64,000 nt of DNA from Mycobacterium sp. DL99 (GTDB lineage Bacteria; Actinomycetota; Actinomycetes; Mycobacteriales; Mycobacteriaceae). The position numbers and the translations under genes are program-made. Below, piece after piece: positions 41,428-50,333 of this stretch (its first letter is position 1; every line of letters starts with the position of its first letter). The stretch covers positions 3,421,906 through 3,485,905 of the forward strand of contig NZ_SJOM01000007.1 of assembly GCF_004762045.1 (NCBI RefSeq), given 5' to 3'. The notes beneath the pieces are model-generated. The model searched no databases, was not told the DNA's origin, and saw only the letters and a list, made by a program, of their open reading frames with translations.

Positions 41428-43449
41428 GTGCACACGGGTGGACAGGCAGCCGACGCGCTCCGGCTGAACACCCCCGACGCCGGTGCGGTGGCCCGAAGCC
41501 TGATCGGCGTCCTGGCAGTGACCGCTGTCGCCCTGACGTGGGGTACCGGCGCGACCGCGATGTGGACGCTGGGCGGCGGTGTGATCGCCGGTGCGATCGC
41601 GTTGCAGCGCAGTCCCGGCGGCCGGGTCCCACTCGTTGTCACCGGCTCTGTCGAACTGGCCATCGCGGTGCTGCTGGGCACCCTCGCCGGCGGGCACAAC
41701 CCGGCGTTCATCGCGGTCGTGGCGCTGTGGTGCTTCGCCGCAGGCATGCAATGGTCGCTCGGAGCCAACTCCGGCCTGGTCGCCTCGGCGGCCAGCGCAC
41801 TGCTCGTGCTGGCACCACCGGTCGCACCGACACTGGGCCAGTCCCTGCTGGCACCCACCCTGGTGGTGGCCGCCGGCGTGGTGCAGGCGGCGCTCATCGC
41901 CGTCTGGCCGCCACGACGCTGGCGGGCCCAGCGCGAGGGACTCACCCGCGCCTACCGGTCATTGGCCACCGATTCCCGCAACGTCGCGGCGAACAGCGCC
42001 GCCGACGTCGACGACGCGCCACTCACGTGGCTGCGTGAGGTGTTCGCCAACAGCCAGGTGAGCCAGAGGCCGCGGGCCTACCACGGCGGATACCGGCTGC
42101 CGGAACGCCTCGCCGGCACCCTCGCCTCGCTGCACGCCACCGCAGAACGTGACGACAAGGCCGATGACGAATCAGCGGCGGACACCGGGCTGCCGCAACT
42201 GCTGACGGCCGCGGCGGTGCTGCTCGACGCGATCGCCGATCACGGGCACACCGCACGACGGGACGCCGAGCATGCCCTGGTGCGCGTCCAGACTGCTGCG
42301 GCCGCCGTGACGGGTCCCGAAGCGGCGCTGGCACAACGGTTCTGTGAACAGCTGCGCGAGGCCGCGGTCCTGCGGTTCGGCCAGTTGCACCGGCCCGATT
42401 TGATCGGCTCACTGGCCTCGGCCCCCGCCGTGGTGCGCTCCCACCTGACCTGGACCTCCCCGATCCTGCGCCACGCCATCCGGCTGTCGGTGACAACGGC
42501 ACTGACGGTAGCCGCCGCCCGGTATGGCGGCCTCGAGCACGCCTACTGGATGCCGTTGACAGTCGTGGTGGTACTCCGGCCGGAGACGGCACACACCTAC
42601 ACCCGGTGCGCCGGTCGCATCGCCGGCCTCTGCGTCGGCATCATCGTCGCCTCGATCCTCACCTTCGTCTGGCAACCCGGCCCGATCGGCTCAGCGGTAT
42701 GCGCGCTGTTGTTCGTCGGACTGGCCTACGGCGTCGCACAGTTCGGTTACCTCGCTGTCGGCGCGGCGGTGGGCGCGATCGTCATGTTCGCCATCGGAGT
42801 GAGCGCATCGGAGCCATGGTCAGGCAATGCCGACCGGCTGTTCGCGGTGATGATCGGCGGCGCGCTGGCCGTGATGGCCCACGTGGCACTACCCGACCAC
42901 GCCATGATCCGGTTGCGCCAGCGGGCCGGGGAACTGCTGATGACCGAGATCGACTACGCCGCGCTGGTGATCAAGGCCTTCGTGCATGAGATCGACCACC
43001 CGGCCGAGATTCTGTCGGCGGCCTGGCAGCGGGCGTTCCGTGCGCGGGCGGCGTTCGAGGCCGCGTGGGGCGCGACCAGTCTGGACCCGCCGATCCTCCG
43101 GCGGTGGCTGCGGTCCTATCGCGCCGCGCTGAACTCGGTGACCAGTGCCTGCACCACGCTGGAGGGCAGCCTGCCGACGCATCCGTCGTCGGCACTGCAC
43201 GGCGAATTCGTCGCCGCGGTGGACGATTACGTGGAGGCGCTGCGCGGAGCCCCGCCGAGCCCCGCCGTGCCGTGGAGCCTGGATACCGCCGAACTGTCGA
43301 CCGCACTACGCCGCGTGCACAACGTGGCCTCGACACTGTCCGCAGACAACGGCGCCGCCCGCATCCTGATCGGCGAGTTGACCACGATCACCCGCAGCCT
43401 CGAGGACATCGCGATCGATCACGTCGAGCCTTCCGGCGGCTCGCGCTAG
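41428..43449 (+). CDS. FUSC family integral membrane protein
   Basis: Membrane protein of 673 residues in two membrane halves, each with several helices (residues about 20-140 and 360-470), separated by a cytosolic helical domain. RLSVTTALTVAAARYGGLEH, AYWMPLTVVVVLRPE and RCAGRIAGLCVGIIVAS match the fusaric acid resistance-like/YccS fold, a probable efflux channel for aromatic acids. The GTG at 41428 is chosen because GAGAAT lies six bases before it; an upstream GTG at 41407 is possible. It ends one base before the convergent thioesterase gene. Confidence 0.83.
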   Translation: MHTGGQAADALRLNTPDAGAVARSLIGVLAVTAVALTWGTGATAMWTLGGGVIAGAIALQRSPGGRVPLVVTGSVELAIAVLLGTLAGGHNPAFIAVVALWCFAAGMQWSLGANSGLVASAASALLVLAPPVAPTLGQSLLAPTLVVAAGVVQAALIAVWPPRRWRAQREGLTRAYRSLATDSRNVAANSAADVDDAPLTWLREVFANSQVSQRPRAYHGGYRLPERLAGTLASLHATAERDDKADDESAADTGLPQLLTAAAVLLDAIADHGHTARRDAEHALVRVQTAAAAVTGPEAALAQRFCEQLREAAVLRFGQLHRPDLIGSLASAPAVVRSHLTWTSPILRHAIRLSVTTALTVAAARYGGLEHAYWMPLTVVVVLRPETAHTYTRCAGRIAGLCVGIIVASILTFVWQPGPIGSAVCALLFVGLAYGVAQFGYLAVGAAVGAIVMFAIGVSASEPWSGNADRLFAVMIGGALAVMAHVALPDHAMIRLRQRAGELLMTEIDYAALVIKAFVHEIDHPAEILSAAWQRAFRARAAFEAAWGATSLDPPILRRWLRSYRAALNSVTSACTTLEGSLPTHPSSALHGEFVAAVDDYVEALRGAPPSPAVPWSLDTAELSTALRRVHNVASTLSADNGAARILIGELTTITRSLEDIAIDHVEPSGGSR

Positions 43450-43450
43450 C

Positions 43451-44080
43451 TCACCCGCGCGCCCATTTCGGCAGGATGAAAACCCCCTCAGCCTCGGCAG
43501 TGATCCCCTCGGCATCTGAAACATGGCCGGAGGCAAAGGCTTTGATCCCATCCGTGCGCGTGATCCGCCCCTCGGCGTGAAGGTCGCCCAACGGAGTGGC
43601 CCGCAGATAGCGGATGGTCAGGGTACCGGTGAACCGCGGGCGATCCGAGTCACTGGCAGCCACCTCCCCCAATACGTGATCGAGCACCATCGCCACCATG
43701 CCGCCGTGGACATGGCCGGGCGGTCCTTCGTAGGCGGCACCGAGGTGGAAGTCGGTGTGGACACCGCCGTCTGCTTCTTTCACCATCACCAGTGGCGGCG
43801 CGATCGGGTTGCGGATGCCGATCGCCGGGTTGCCCCACGGCATCCGGTCCCCGTCCGAAGTGAACTGGACGCCGAACGGCCCGTCGATCTGCCTGGCCCG
43901 CAACCGCGCGGTCGCGTCCTCGATCTGCGCCTGCACGGCCGCGACCTCGTCGGCGTCGACCTCCGAACGGATGCTCGCGTCGATCAGCGCCCGAACCGAA
44001 TCGGCCAGCGGCGCCCACACCGACCGCAGACGCTGCACATCCGCAGAACTGAGCCCCTCGACATGGGTGTATCCCGGCAT
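43451..44080 (-). CDS. PaaI/hotdog-fold thioesterase
   Basis: Protein of 209 residues with an N-terminal helical region and a C-terminal PaaI-type hotdog domain. GPPGHVHGGMVAMVLDHVLG is the active-site helix with the HGG turn and the catalytic Asp, and FTGTLTIRYLRATPLGDL is the following strand. It should hydrolyse acyl-CoA thioesters; the N-terminal extension is larger than in PaaI (about 140 residues). A degenerate KstR-like half-site lies nine bases before the ATG at 44080. Divergent from the TPR gene. Confidence 0.85.
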   Translation of the reverse strand: MPGYTHVEGLSSADVQRLRSVWAPLADSVRALIDASIRSEVDADEVAAVQAQIEDATARLRARQIDGPFGVQFTSDGDRMPWGNPAIGIRNPIAPPLVMVKEADGGVHTDFHLGAAYEGPPGHVHGGMVAMVLDHVLGEVAASDSDRPRFTGTLTIRYLRATPLGDLHAEGRITRTDGIKAFASGHVSDAEGITAEAEGVFILPKWARG

Positions 44081-44088
44081 TGGTGAAC

Positions 44089-44102
44089 TAGAACATGTGC
44101 GG
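44089..44102 (-). promoter_or_regulatory. Degenerate KstR-like site
   Basis: TAGAACATGTGCGG keeps the left half (TAGAAC) and spacing of TNNAACNNGTTNNA but loses the last GTT base and the final A. It sits just upstream of the thioesterase start (44080), so weak or residual control is possible. Confidence 0.3.
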
Positions 44103-44176
44103 CGCGCCGGTGTCGAGCCAGCTCGAATTCGGCTCAGCGGTTCCTTCAACGCTACGCACCCGCATCCCTGCTGAAC

Positions 44177-44182
44177 TAACGT
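44177..44182 (+). promoter_or_regulatory. Leaderless -10 box (TAACGT)
   Basis: TAACGT is followed by seven bases and the GTG at 44190, without a Shine-Dalgarno sequence. Confidence 0.5.
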
Positions 44183-44189
44183 CAGCACC

Positions 44190-45878
44190 GTGACGGATCC
44201 CGCCCAGACCGAACCGTATTACCGGCTCGGGAGCTACCACCGGCCGACGGACACGCCCTCACCGCCGGCACAGGTCTGGTTCGACCGCGGCATGGTCTGG
44301 TCATATGCCTTCAACCACGAGGAGGCCATCCGCTGCTTCGAGCGTGCATTGCAGCTCGACCCGGATTTCGCCCTGGCCCGCTGGGGCATCGCCTACGCTG
44401 TCGGCCCCAACTACAACAAGGCCTGGGACGCGTTCGACCCGACTGACCTGAGCACATCGCTGACCAGGGCTCGCGCCGAACTCGAACACGCCGCCACGGG
44501 CCGCGCCTCGGCGCTGGAACGCGACCTGATCGCCGCTCTACACAAGCGATTTCCGACCGCCGACCCCGATGACGCCGAGACGCTGACGGCCGGGCACGCC
44601 GACTACGCGGACGCGATGACGGCCCTGGCCGCCGCCCACCCCGAGGACATCGACGTGCAGACGCTGGCCGCCGATGCCCTGCTCAACGTGACCGCGTGGG
44701 CGTTATGGGACGGTCGCACCGGTGACCCCGCCCCGGGATCCCGTGTGGTGGAGGCGAAACGGATCCTCGACGCGGCACTGGCCACCGCTGCCGGACGGCA
44801 GCACCCGGGGGTGTTGCACCTGTACATCCACGCGATGGAGATGTCGACGACGCCGCAGGCGGCGCTGCCCGCTGCCGATCTGTTGCGCGGGCTGGTGCCC
44901 GACGCCGGCCACCTGCAGCACATGGCCAGCCACATCGATGTGTTGTGTGGCGATTACCACAACTCGGTGACTGCCAATCTCGCTGCGGTACAAGCGGACA
45001 GAGAATTCGTCGCCCGCGAGGGCCCCCTCAACTTCTATTCGCTCTACCGGGCGCACGACCTGCATTTCGTGGTGTATTCAGCCATGTTCGAGGGCAGTTC
45101 GCAGATCGCCCTGGACGCGGCCGAGGAACTGGCGGCACAGCTCACCCCTGAGGTGCTGTCGGTCTCCTCACCACCGATGGCAGATTGGCTCGAGGCCTTC
45201 GCTCCCTTGCGGGTGCACGTGCTGGTGCGGTTCGGCCGCTGGGACGAACTGATCGCCGAACCGCTGCCCGCAGATCCCGAGCTCTACTGCACCACCACCG
45301 CGACGATCCACTACGGCCGCGGCGTCGCCTACGCGGCCACCGGACGGGTGGAGCAGGCCCGTGCCGAGCGGGAGAAGTTCCTCGCGGCGTACCGCCGCAT
45401 CCCCGACACGCGCTACCTGTTCAACAACACCAGCCGGGACATCCTGGCGATCGCCGAGCAGATGCTCAACGGTGAAATCACCTACCGGGAAGGCGATTAC
45501 GATACGGCCTTCACGTACCTGCGCCGGGCCATCGAACTCGACGACGCCCTGCCCTACGACGAACCCTGGGGCTGGATGCAGCCGACCCGGCATGCCTACG
45601 GCGCGCTGCTGCTCGAACAGGGACGTGTCGAGGAGGCCGCTCGCGTCTACGCCGCCGACCTGGGCCTTGACCCCACACTGAGCCGGTCCAGCCATCATCC
45701 GAACAACGTCTGGAGTCTGCACGGCTACCACGAGTGTCTTCGCCGGCTGGGCCGCGGCGTAGAGGCCGTCATCATCGGCCGGCAGCTGGAGTTGGCCCAG
45801 GCGCGCGCCGACGTCACGGTGCAGGCCTCCTGCGCGTGCCGCCTCGAGGTGGCGAATCCGTGTTGCGGCGGCGACTGA
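44190..45878 (+). CDS. TPR-repeat protein with His-rich motifs and Cys-rich tail
   Basis: Helical-repeat protein of 562 residues. TPR units are visible near residues 30-65 (SYAFNHEEAIRCFERALQLD), 425-460 (EGDYDTAFTYLRRAIELDD) and 470-500. Between them HLYIHAMEMS and GHLQHMASHIDV place several His and Glu residues on neighbouring helices, which could bind a metal; this is conserved in the family as I remember it, but no activity is known. The C-terminus has Cys pairs (ASCACRLEVANPCCGGD). The GTG at 44190 follows a TAACGT box by seven bases. The deaminase and GH13 genes follow closely. Confidence 0.78.
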   Translation: MTDPAQTEPYYRLGSYHRPTDTPSPPAQVWFDRGMVWSYAFNHEEAIRCFERALQLDPDFALARWGIAYAVGPNYNKAWDAFDPTDLSTSLTRARAELEHAATGRASALERDLIAALHKRFPTADPDDAETLTAGHADYADAMTALAAAHPEDIDVQTLAADALLNVTAWALWDGRTGDPAPGSRVVEAKRILDAALATAAGRQHPGVLHLYIHAMEMSTTPQAALPAADLLRGLVPDAGHLQHMASHIDVLCGDYHNSVTANLAAVQADREFVAREGPLNFYSLYRAHDLHFVVYSAMFEGSSQIALDAAEELAAQLTPEVLSVSSPPMADWLEAFAPLRVHVLVRFGRWDELIAEPLPADPELYCTTTATIHYGRGVAYAATGRVEQARAEREKFLAAYRRIPDTRYLFNNTSRDILAIAEQMLNGEITYREGDYDTAFTYLRRAIELDDALPYDEPWGWMQPTRHAYGALLLEQGRVEEAARVYAADLGLDPTLSRSSHHPNNVWSLHGYHECLRRLGRGVEAVIIGRQLELAQARADVTVQASCACRLEVANPCCGGD

Positions 45879-45901
45879 ACGTTCGCGTTTCGGCCCGGGC
45901 G

Positions 45902-45907
45902 TAAACT
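45902..45907 (+). promoter_or_regulatory. Leaderless -10 box (TAAACT)
   Basis: TAAACT is followed by seven bases and the GTG at 45915. It gives the deaminase/amylase pair its own promoter after the TPR gene. Confidence 0.5.
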
Positions 45908-45914
45908 CGCCCCC

Positions 45915-46394
45915 GTGGCCATCAGCGAGAACGACCTCGGTCAGCTGCGCAAATGTGTCGAGTTGGCCCGCGAAGCACTCGACAGCGGTGACGAACCTTT
46001 CGGATCGATACTGGTCGACCACACCGGGACGACGTTGTTCACCGACCGCAACAGGGTCAAGGACGGGGACGCCACCCAGCATCCCGAATTCGCCATCGCC
46101 CGCTGGGCCGTCGAACATCTGAGCCCCGAGGACCGGGCCCGCGCCACGGTATACACCTCAGGCGAGCACTGCCCGATGTGCTCTGCCGCGCACGCCTGGG
46201 TCGGCCTCGGCCGAATTGTCTACGCCACCTCCTCGGCGCAGCTGAGTGGCTGGCTGTCCGACTGGGGCGCGCCTGCCGGTCCGGTGGCACCGCTGCCGAT
46301 CACCACCGTGGCACCGGGCATCGAGGTGGACGGCCCGGCGCGGGATCTGGCCGAGACCATGAAGGATCTGTACGCGGCGAAGTTCCGTGCCTGA
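45915..46394 (+). CDS. Nucleoside/nucleobase deaminase (CDA fold)
   Basis: Zinc deaminase of 159 residues in the cytidine deaminase-like superfamily. The first zinc motif is HPEFAIA (His ligand, catalytic Glu, with Pro where Ala is usual) and the second is GEHCPMCSAAHAW (two Cys ligands). The substrate may be guanine or another purine base, since the sequence lacks the tRNA-deaminase C-terminus. The GTG at 45915 follows a TAAACT box. The GH13 gene starts inside its 3' end (46387), so the two are coupled. Confidence 0.85.
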   Translation: MAISENDLGQLRKCVELAREALDSGDEPFGSILVDHTGTTLFTDRNRVKDGDATQHPEFAIARWAVEHLSPEDRARATVYTSGEHCPMCSAAHAWVGLGRIVYATSSAQLSGWLSDWGAPAGPVAPLPITTVAPGIEVDGPARDLAETMKDLYAAKFRA

Positions 46395-47694
46395 GCCCGC
46401 CTGGATCGCGCACGCCATCTGGTGGCAGATCTACCCACTGGGTTTCGTCGGTGCGTTTCCGGCCGACCAGCCACCGTCCACCGGCGAGCACCGGTTGCGC
46501 CGGATCGTCGATTGGCTTGATCACGCCGTGCAGCTCGGCGCCTCCGGCATCGCGCTCGGCCCGATCTTCGCGTCACGAACCCACGGTTACGACACCACCG
46601 ACCACTTCCGCATCGACCCGCGCCTGGGTGACGACGACGACTTCGATCACCTGGTTGCCGAGGCCCGACAGCGCGGACTCCGCGTCTTGCTCGACGGCGT
46701 GTTCAACCACGTGGGCACCGACTTCCCCACGTACCGGCAAGCGCTCGACGGCGGGCCGGATCACCCTGCCGCGAACTGGTTTCGGCACGGCGGCAACGCA
46801 TCCCAGTTCGACACATTCGAAGGGCACGGGGAGCTGATCGCGCTCAATCACGACGAGCCCGCGGTGGCGGACTACACCGCCACGGTGCTACGGCACTGGT
46901 TGAGCCGCGGCGCCGACGGTTGGCGCCTCGATGCCGCGTATGCGGTGCCCGACCGGTTCTGGGCGCAGGTGTTGCCGTCGGTGCGTCGGGAGTTCCCCGA
47001 TGCCTGGTTCGTCGGCGAGGTGATCCACGGCGATTATTCCGCGACAGTCCGCGCTGCCACCTGCGACTCGGTGACCCAGTACGAGCTGTGGAAGGCCATC
47101 TGGAGCAGCCTCAACGACGGCAACTTCCACGAACTGGACTGGGCGCTGAAGCGGCACAACGACTTCCTCGACACCTTCGTGCCGCTGACCTTCGTGGGCA
47201 ACCATGACGTGACCCGGATCGCCAGCCAGTTGGAGAACTCCGCGCACCTCGAGCACGCCCTGGTGCTGTTGCTCACCACCGGCGGGACACCGAGCATCTA
47301 CTCCGGCGACGAGTCGGCCTACCGGGGCGTCAAGGAGGAACGTCGCGGCGGCGACGATGCCGTGCGGCCGGAATTCTCCACTCCGCCAGATGATTCCGAT
47401 GCGCTCCGGCTGCATCAATATCTGATCGGGCTGCGCCGTCGGCACCCGTGGCTGCACACCGCCACGACGTCGCCGTTGCTGCTGACCAACACGCACTATG
47501 TCTACCGAACCAGTGCAGGTGCCGAGTCCCTGATCGTGGCGCTCAACATCGGTGACGCGCCACTGCGGCTGTCGCTGCCCGATCTCGCGGCAGTATCCGG
47601 CCGGGTGATCGCGGGGTCGGGTGCACCGCCGCACGAGGACATCAGCCACACGGAGGTTCCTCCACACGGATGGCTGATCATCCAGCCGCACTGA
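46387..47694 (+). CDS. Alpha-amylase family (GH13) glycoside hydrolase
   Basis: Cytosolic (beta/alpha)8 enzyme of 435 residues without a signal peptide. The four GH13 regions are present: DGVFNHVG, GWRLDAAY with nucleophile Asp182, FVGEVIHGD with acid Glu211, and FVGNHDVTR with Asp274. It should hydrolyse or transfer alpha-glucosides such as maltodextrins, glycogen fragments or trehalose-derived sugars. The GTG at 46387 lies eight bases inside the deaminase gene. Its 3' end overlaps the convergent DUF1810 gene by 17 bases. Confidence 0.9.
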   Translation: MPEPAWIAHAIWWQIYPLGFVGAFPADQPPSTGEHRLRRIVDWLDHAVQLGASGIALGPIFASRTHGYDTTDHFRIDPRLGDDDDFDHLVAEARQRGLRVLLDGVFNHVGTDFPTYRQALDGGPDHPAANWFRHGGNASQFDTFEGHGELIALNHDEPAVADYTATVLRHWLSRGADGWRLDAAYAVPDRFWAQVLPSVRREFPDAWFVGEVIHGDYSATVRAATCDSVTQYELWKAIWSSLNDGNFHELDWALKRHNDFLDTFVPLTFVGNHDVTRIASQLENSAHLEHALVLLLTTGGTPSIYSGDESAYRGVKEERRGGDDAVRPEFSTPPDDSDALRLHQYLIGLRRRHPWLHTATTSPLLLTNTHYVYRTSAGAESLIVALNIGDAPLRLSLPDLAAVSGRVIAGSGAPPHEDISHTEVPPHGWLIIQPH

Positions 47695-48118
47695 GCATTT
47701 CGAGAGTCATCTGATCCTCCAGCCCGTCATAGAACTTGTCCAGCACGGCCTGGAAGTCGACTCGCTCGGCCGGGTCCGCGGCGGCCTCGGCGAACAACGT
47801 CATGCTGGAGCGCACCTTCAGCCAGTCCGGCCAACCGAAGATCTGCTCGGCTGTCCGCCCGTCGATCTGCGCAACCAGTCGGGTGCATTCCCGCAGCCTC
47901 GGCCCCAGCGTCGGGTGCGCCAGATACGCACGGGCCTCCTCGGCGGAGGCGATGCCGTAGTGGGCAGCGGTCGGGCTCCGGCCGAGCCCGCGCAGCTGCG
48001 GGAAGATGAACCAGATCCAATGGCTGCGCTTACGGCCGTCCCGCAACTCGCCGCAAACTTCGGCGTAGACGCCAGCCTGGGCATCGACGAACCTCTGCAA
48101 GTCGAGTGGGTCGCTCAT
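47678..48118 (-). CDS. DUF1810 family protein
   Basis: Protein of 146 residues matching the DUF1810 pattern: LQRFVDAQAGVYAEVCGELR, GRKRSHWIWFIFPQLRGLG and a C-terminal KFYDGLEDQMTLEML. The family is widespread in bacteria with no known activity. GAGGT directly precedes the ATG at 48118. Convergent with the GH13 gene, divergent from the cyclase-like gene. Confidence 0.85.
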   Translation of the reverse strand: MSDPLDLQRFVDAQAGVYAEVCGELRDGRKRSHWIWFIFPQLRGLGRSPTAAHYGIASAEEARAYLAHPTLGPRLRECTRLVAQIDGRTAEQIFGWPDWLKVRSSMTLFAEAAADPAERVDFQAVLDKFYDGLEDQMTLEMLSAAG

Positions 48119-48179
48119 ACCTCAAGTTTGTCGCGCAACCTCACGCAATACATCGCGACAAGCTAATCTTCGGGATTCA

Positions 48180-50333
48180 ATGACTACAACTGCCGACGTC
48201 GAGCACGTCGCTCGTACCAGAAGTCCGCGTCGGCGCGTCCTGTCGCGGATCAGCATTCAGTCGAAGCTGCTGGTGATGCTGTTGATGACCAGCATTCTGT
48301 CGGCTGCCATCGTCGGTGCGATCGGATACCAGTCCGGCAGGTCGTCGCTTCGTCAGTCGGTATTCGACCGGCTGACCGAAGTTCGGGAATCGCAAACCCG
48401 GCAGTTGGAGTCGAAGTTCGCCGACCTCGAGGATTCCCTGATCGTCTACACCCGGGGGACGACGACCATCGAGGCCGTCGAGGCGTTCTCCGGTGCGTTC
48501 GGTCAGCTCAACAACTCGACGATCAACCCGCAGCAGTGGCAGTCGATCGTCAACTACTACAACACCGAGTTCGAGCCGCAGGAACAGAAGCAGACCGGCG
48601 ACGCCGTGGACGTGTCCCGGCTGCTGCCCACTACCAACGCGCAGAAGTACCTCCAGGCGTACTACACGGCGCCGGTCGCCGACCCGGAGAAGGCGATCAG
48701 GGCCGACGACGCCCGTGACGGCAGTGCATGGTCGGCCGCGAATGCCCGGTTCAACGACTACTTCCGGGAGATCGTCGAACGATTCCAGTTCGAGGATGCG
48801 CTCCTGCTCGACACCGCAGGCAACGTCGTCTACACCGCGTACAAGGGCATCGACCTCGGCACCAACGTCGTCACCGGGCCGTACCGCCAGAGCCTGCTGT
48901 CGGACGCGTACGAGAAGACCCTGGCGTCGAACGCGGTCGACTATGTCGGGATCACCGACTTCGGTGACTATCAACCGGCCGATGAGCCCACAGCCTGGAT
49001 GATGGTGCCGGTCGGCCCGCCCGGCCGGGTTGAGGGCGTACTCGCCCTGCAGTTCCCGATCTCCAAGATCAACCGGCTCATGACGGCCGACAAACAATGG
49101 GAAACCGCCGGGATGGGTGCGACCGGCGAGACGTTCGTGGTCGGTCCCGACGGTTTGATGCGGTCCGATTCACGGCTGTTCCTGGAGAATCCGGAGAAGT
49201 TCGAACGCGACGTCGTCGATGCCGGCACCCCACCGGCGGTGGCGGCGAAATCACTCCGTCAGCACGGGACCACGCTGGTCCAGCCGGTCGAGACGACAGC
49301 GACCCGGTTGGCCCTGCGCGGCCAGAGCGGCACCGTGATCGAGGACGACTACCTGGGCAATGAGACGCTGCAGGCCTACGCACCGGTCAATCTGCAAGGG
49401 CTGAACTGGTCGATCATCGCCAAGATCGACACGGCCGAGGCATTCGCTCCCGTCGCGACGTTCACCCGCACCCTGGTGTTGTCGACCGTCATCATCACCT
49501 TCATCGTGTGTCTGGCCGCCATGATGTTGGCCCGGCTGTTCGTCCGACCGCTGCGCCGGCTGGAGGCCGGCGCCCAGCAGATCGGCGCGGGCGATTACGA
49601 CATCTCGATGCCGGTGCAGTCGAGGGACGAGTTCGGTGATCTGACAACAGCTTTCAACGACATGAGCCGCAATTTGGCGATCAAGGAAGATCTGCTCGCC
49701 GAGCAGCGCCGGGAGAACGACCGCCTGCTGCGCACGCTGATGCCGGAGTCGGTGGTACAGCGTTACCGCGACGGCGAGGAGACGATCGCACAGGACCACC
49801 ACAACGTGACGGTCCTGTTCGCCGACACCGTCGGCCTGGACGAGCTGACATCCGAAATGTCCTCCGAGGAAGCGCTGGCCATCGTCAACCGCTTGGTGCA
49901 CCAATTCGACGCCGCCGCAGATGATCTGGGAGTGGAACGGGTCCGCACCCTGCGCAACGGCTACTGGGCCAGCTCCGGGTTGAGCGTCCCACGGCTCGAC
50001 AATGTCCGCCGTACCGTCGACTTCGCTCTCGAGATGCAGCGCATCATCGAACGGTTCAACACCGAGGCCGGGACCGCACTCAACCTGCGCGCGGGCATCG
50101 ACACCGGCGCGGTGAGCAGTGGCCTGGTCGGACGCTCCAACCTGGCCTACGACATGTGGGGCTCGGCGGTCAACCTCGCCTACCGGGTTCAGCGGGGCTC
50201 GCCGCAGCCGGGGGTGTACGTCACCGAGCGGGTGTTCGAGGTGATGGGCGATACCCGCGACCTCGAGCCGGTGGGCACCGTGCACGTCGACGGTACCGAC
50301 CAGCCGATCTGGAAACTGCAGGACCGACGATGA
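48180..50333 (+). CDS. Membrane sensor with HAMP and class III cyclase-like domain (degenerate)
   Basis: Sensor of 717 residues. One membrane helix lies near residues 30-50 (LLVMLLMTSILSAAIVGAIG), a long extracytoplasmic Cache-like region follows, then a second helix near 422-447, a HAMP domain (RRLEAGAQQIGAGDYDISM), a short coiled coil and the cyclase domain from about 540. Asp549 (first metal ligand), Asp658, Asn665 and Arg669 are kept, but the usual Lys is Arg589 and the second metal Asp is Asn593 (RTLRNGYW). Catalysis is therefore doubtful. Gene order with the next gene matches Rv2435c-Rv2434c from memory. TAATCT lies ten bases before the ATG. Confidence 0.87.
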   Translation: MTTTADVEHVARTRSPRRRVLSRISIQSKLLVMLLMTSILSAAIVGAIGYQSGRSSLRQSVFDRLTEVRESQTRQLESKFADLEDSLIVYTRGTTTIEAVEAFSGAFGQLNNSTINPQQWQSIVNYYNTEFEPQEQKQTGDAVDVSRLLPTTNAQKYLQAYYTAPVADPEKAIRADDARDGSAWSAANARFNDYFREIVERFQFEDALLLDTAGNVVYTAYKGIDLGTNVVTGPYRQSLLSDAYEKTLASNAVDYVGITDFGDYQPADEPTAWMMVPVGPPGRVEGVLALQFPISKINRLMTADKQWETAGMGATGETFVVGPDGLMRSDSRLFLENPEKFERDVVDAGTPPAVAAKSLRQHGTTLVQPVETTATRLALRGQSGTVIEDDYLGNETLQAYAPVNLQGLNWSIIAKIDTAEAFAPVATFTRTLVLSTVIITFIVCLAAMMLARLFVRPLRRLEAGAQQIGAGDYDISMPVQSRDEFGDLTTAFNDMSRNLAIKEDLLAEQRRENDRLLRTLMPESVVQRYRDGEETIAQDHHNVTVLFADTVGLDELTSEMSSEEALAIVNRLVHQFDAAADDLGVERVRTLRNGYWASSGLSVPRLDNVRRTVDFALEMQRIIERFNTEAGTALNLRAGIDTGAVSSGLVGRSNLAYDMWGSAVNLAYRVQRGSPQPGVYVTERVFEVMGDTRDLEPVGTVHVDGTDQPIWKLQDRR

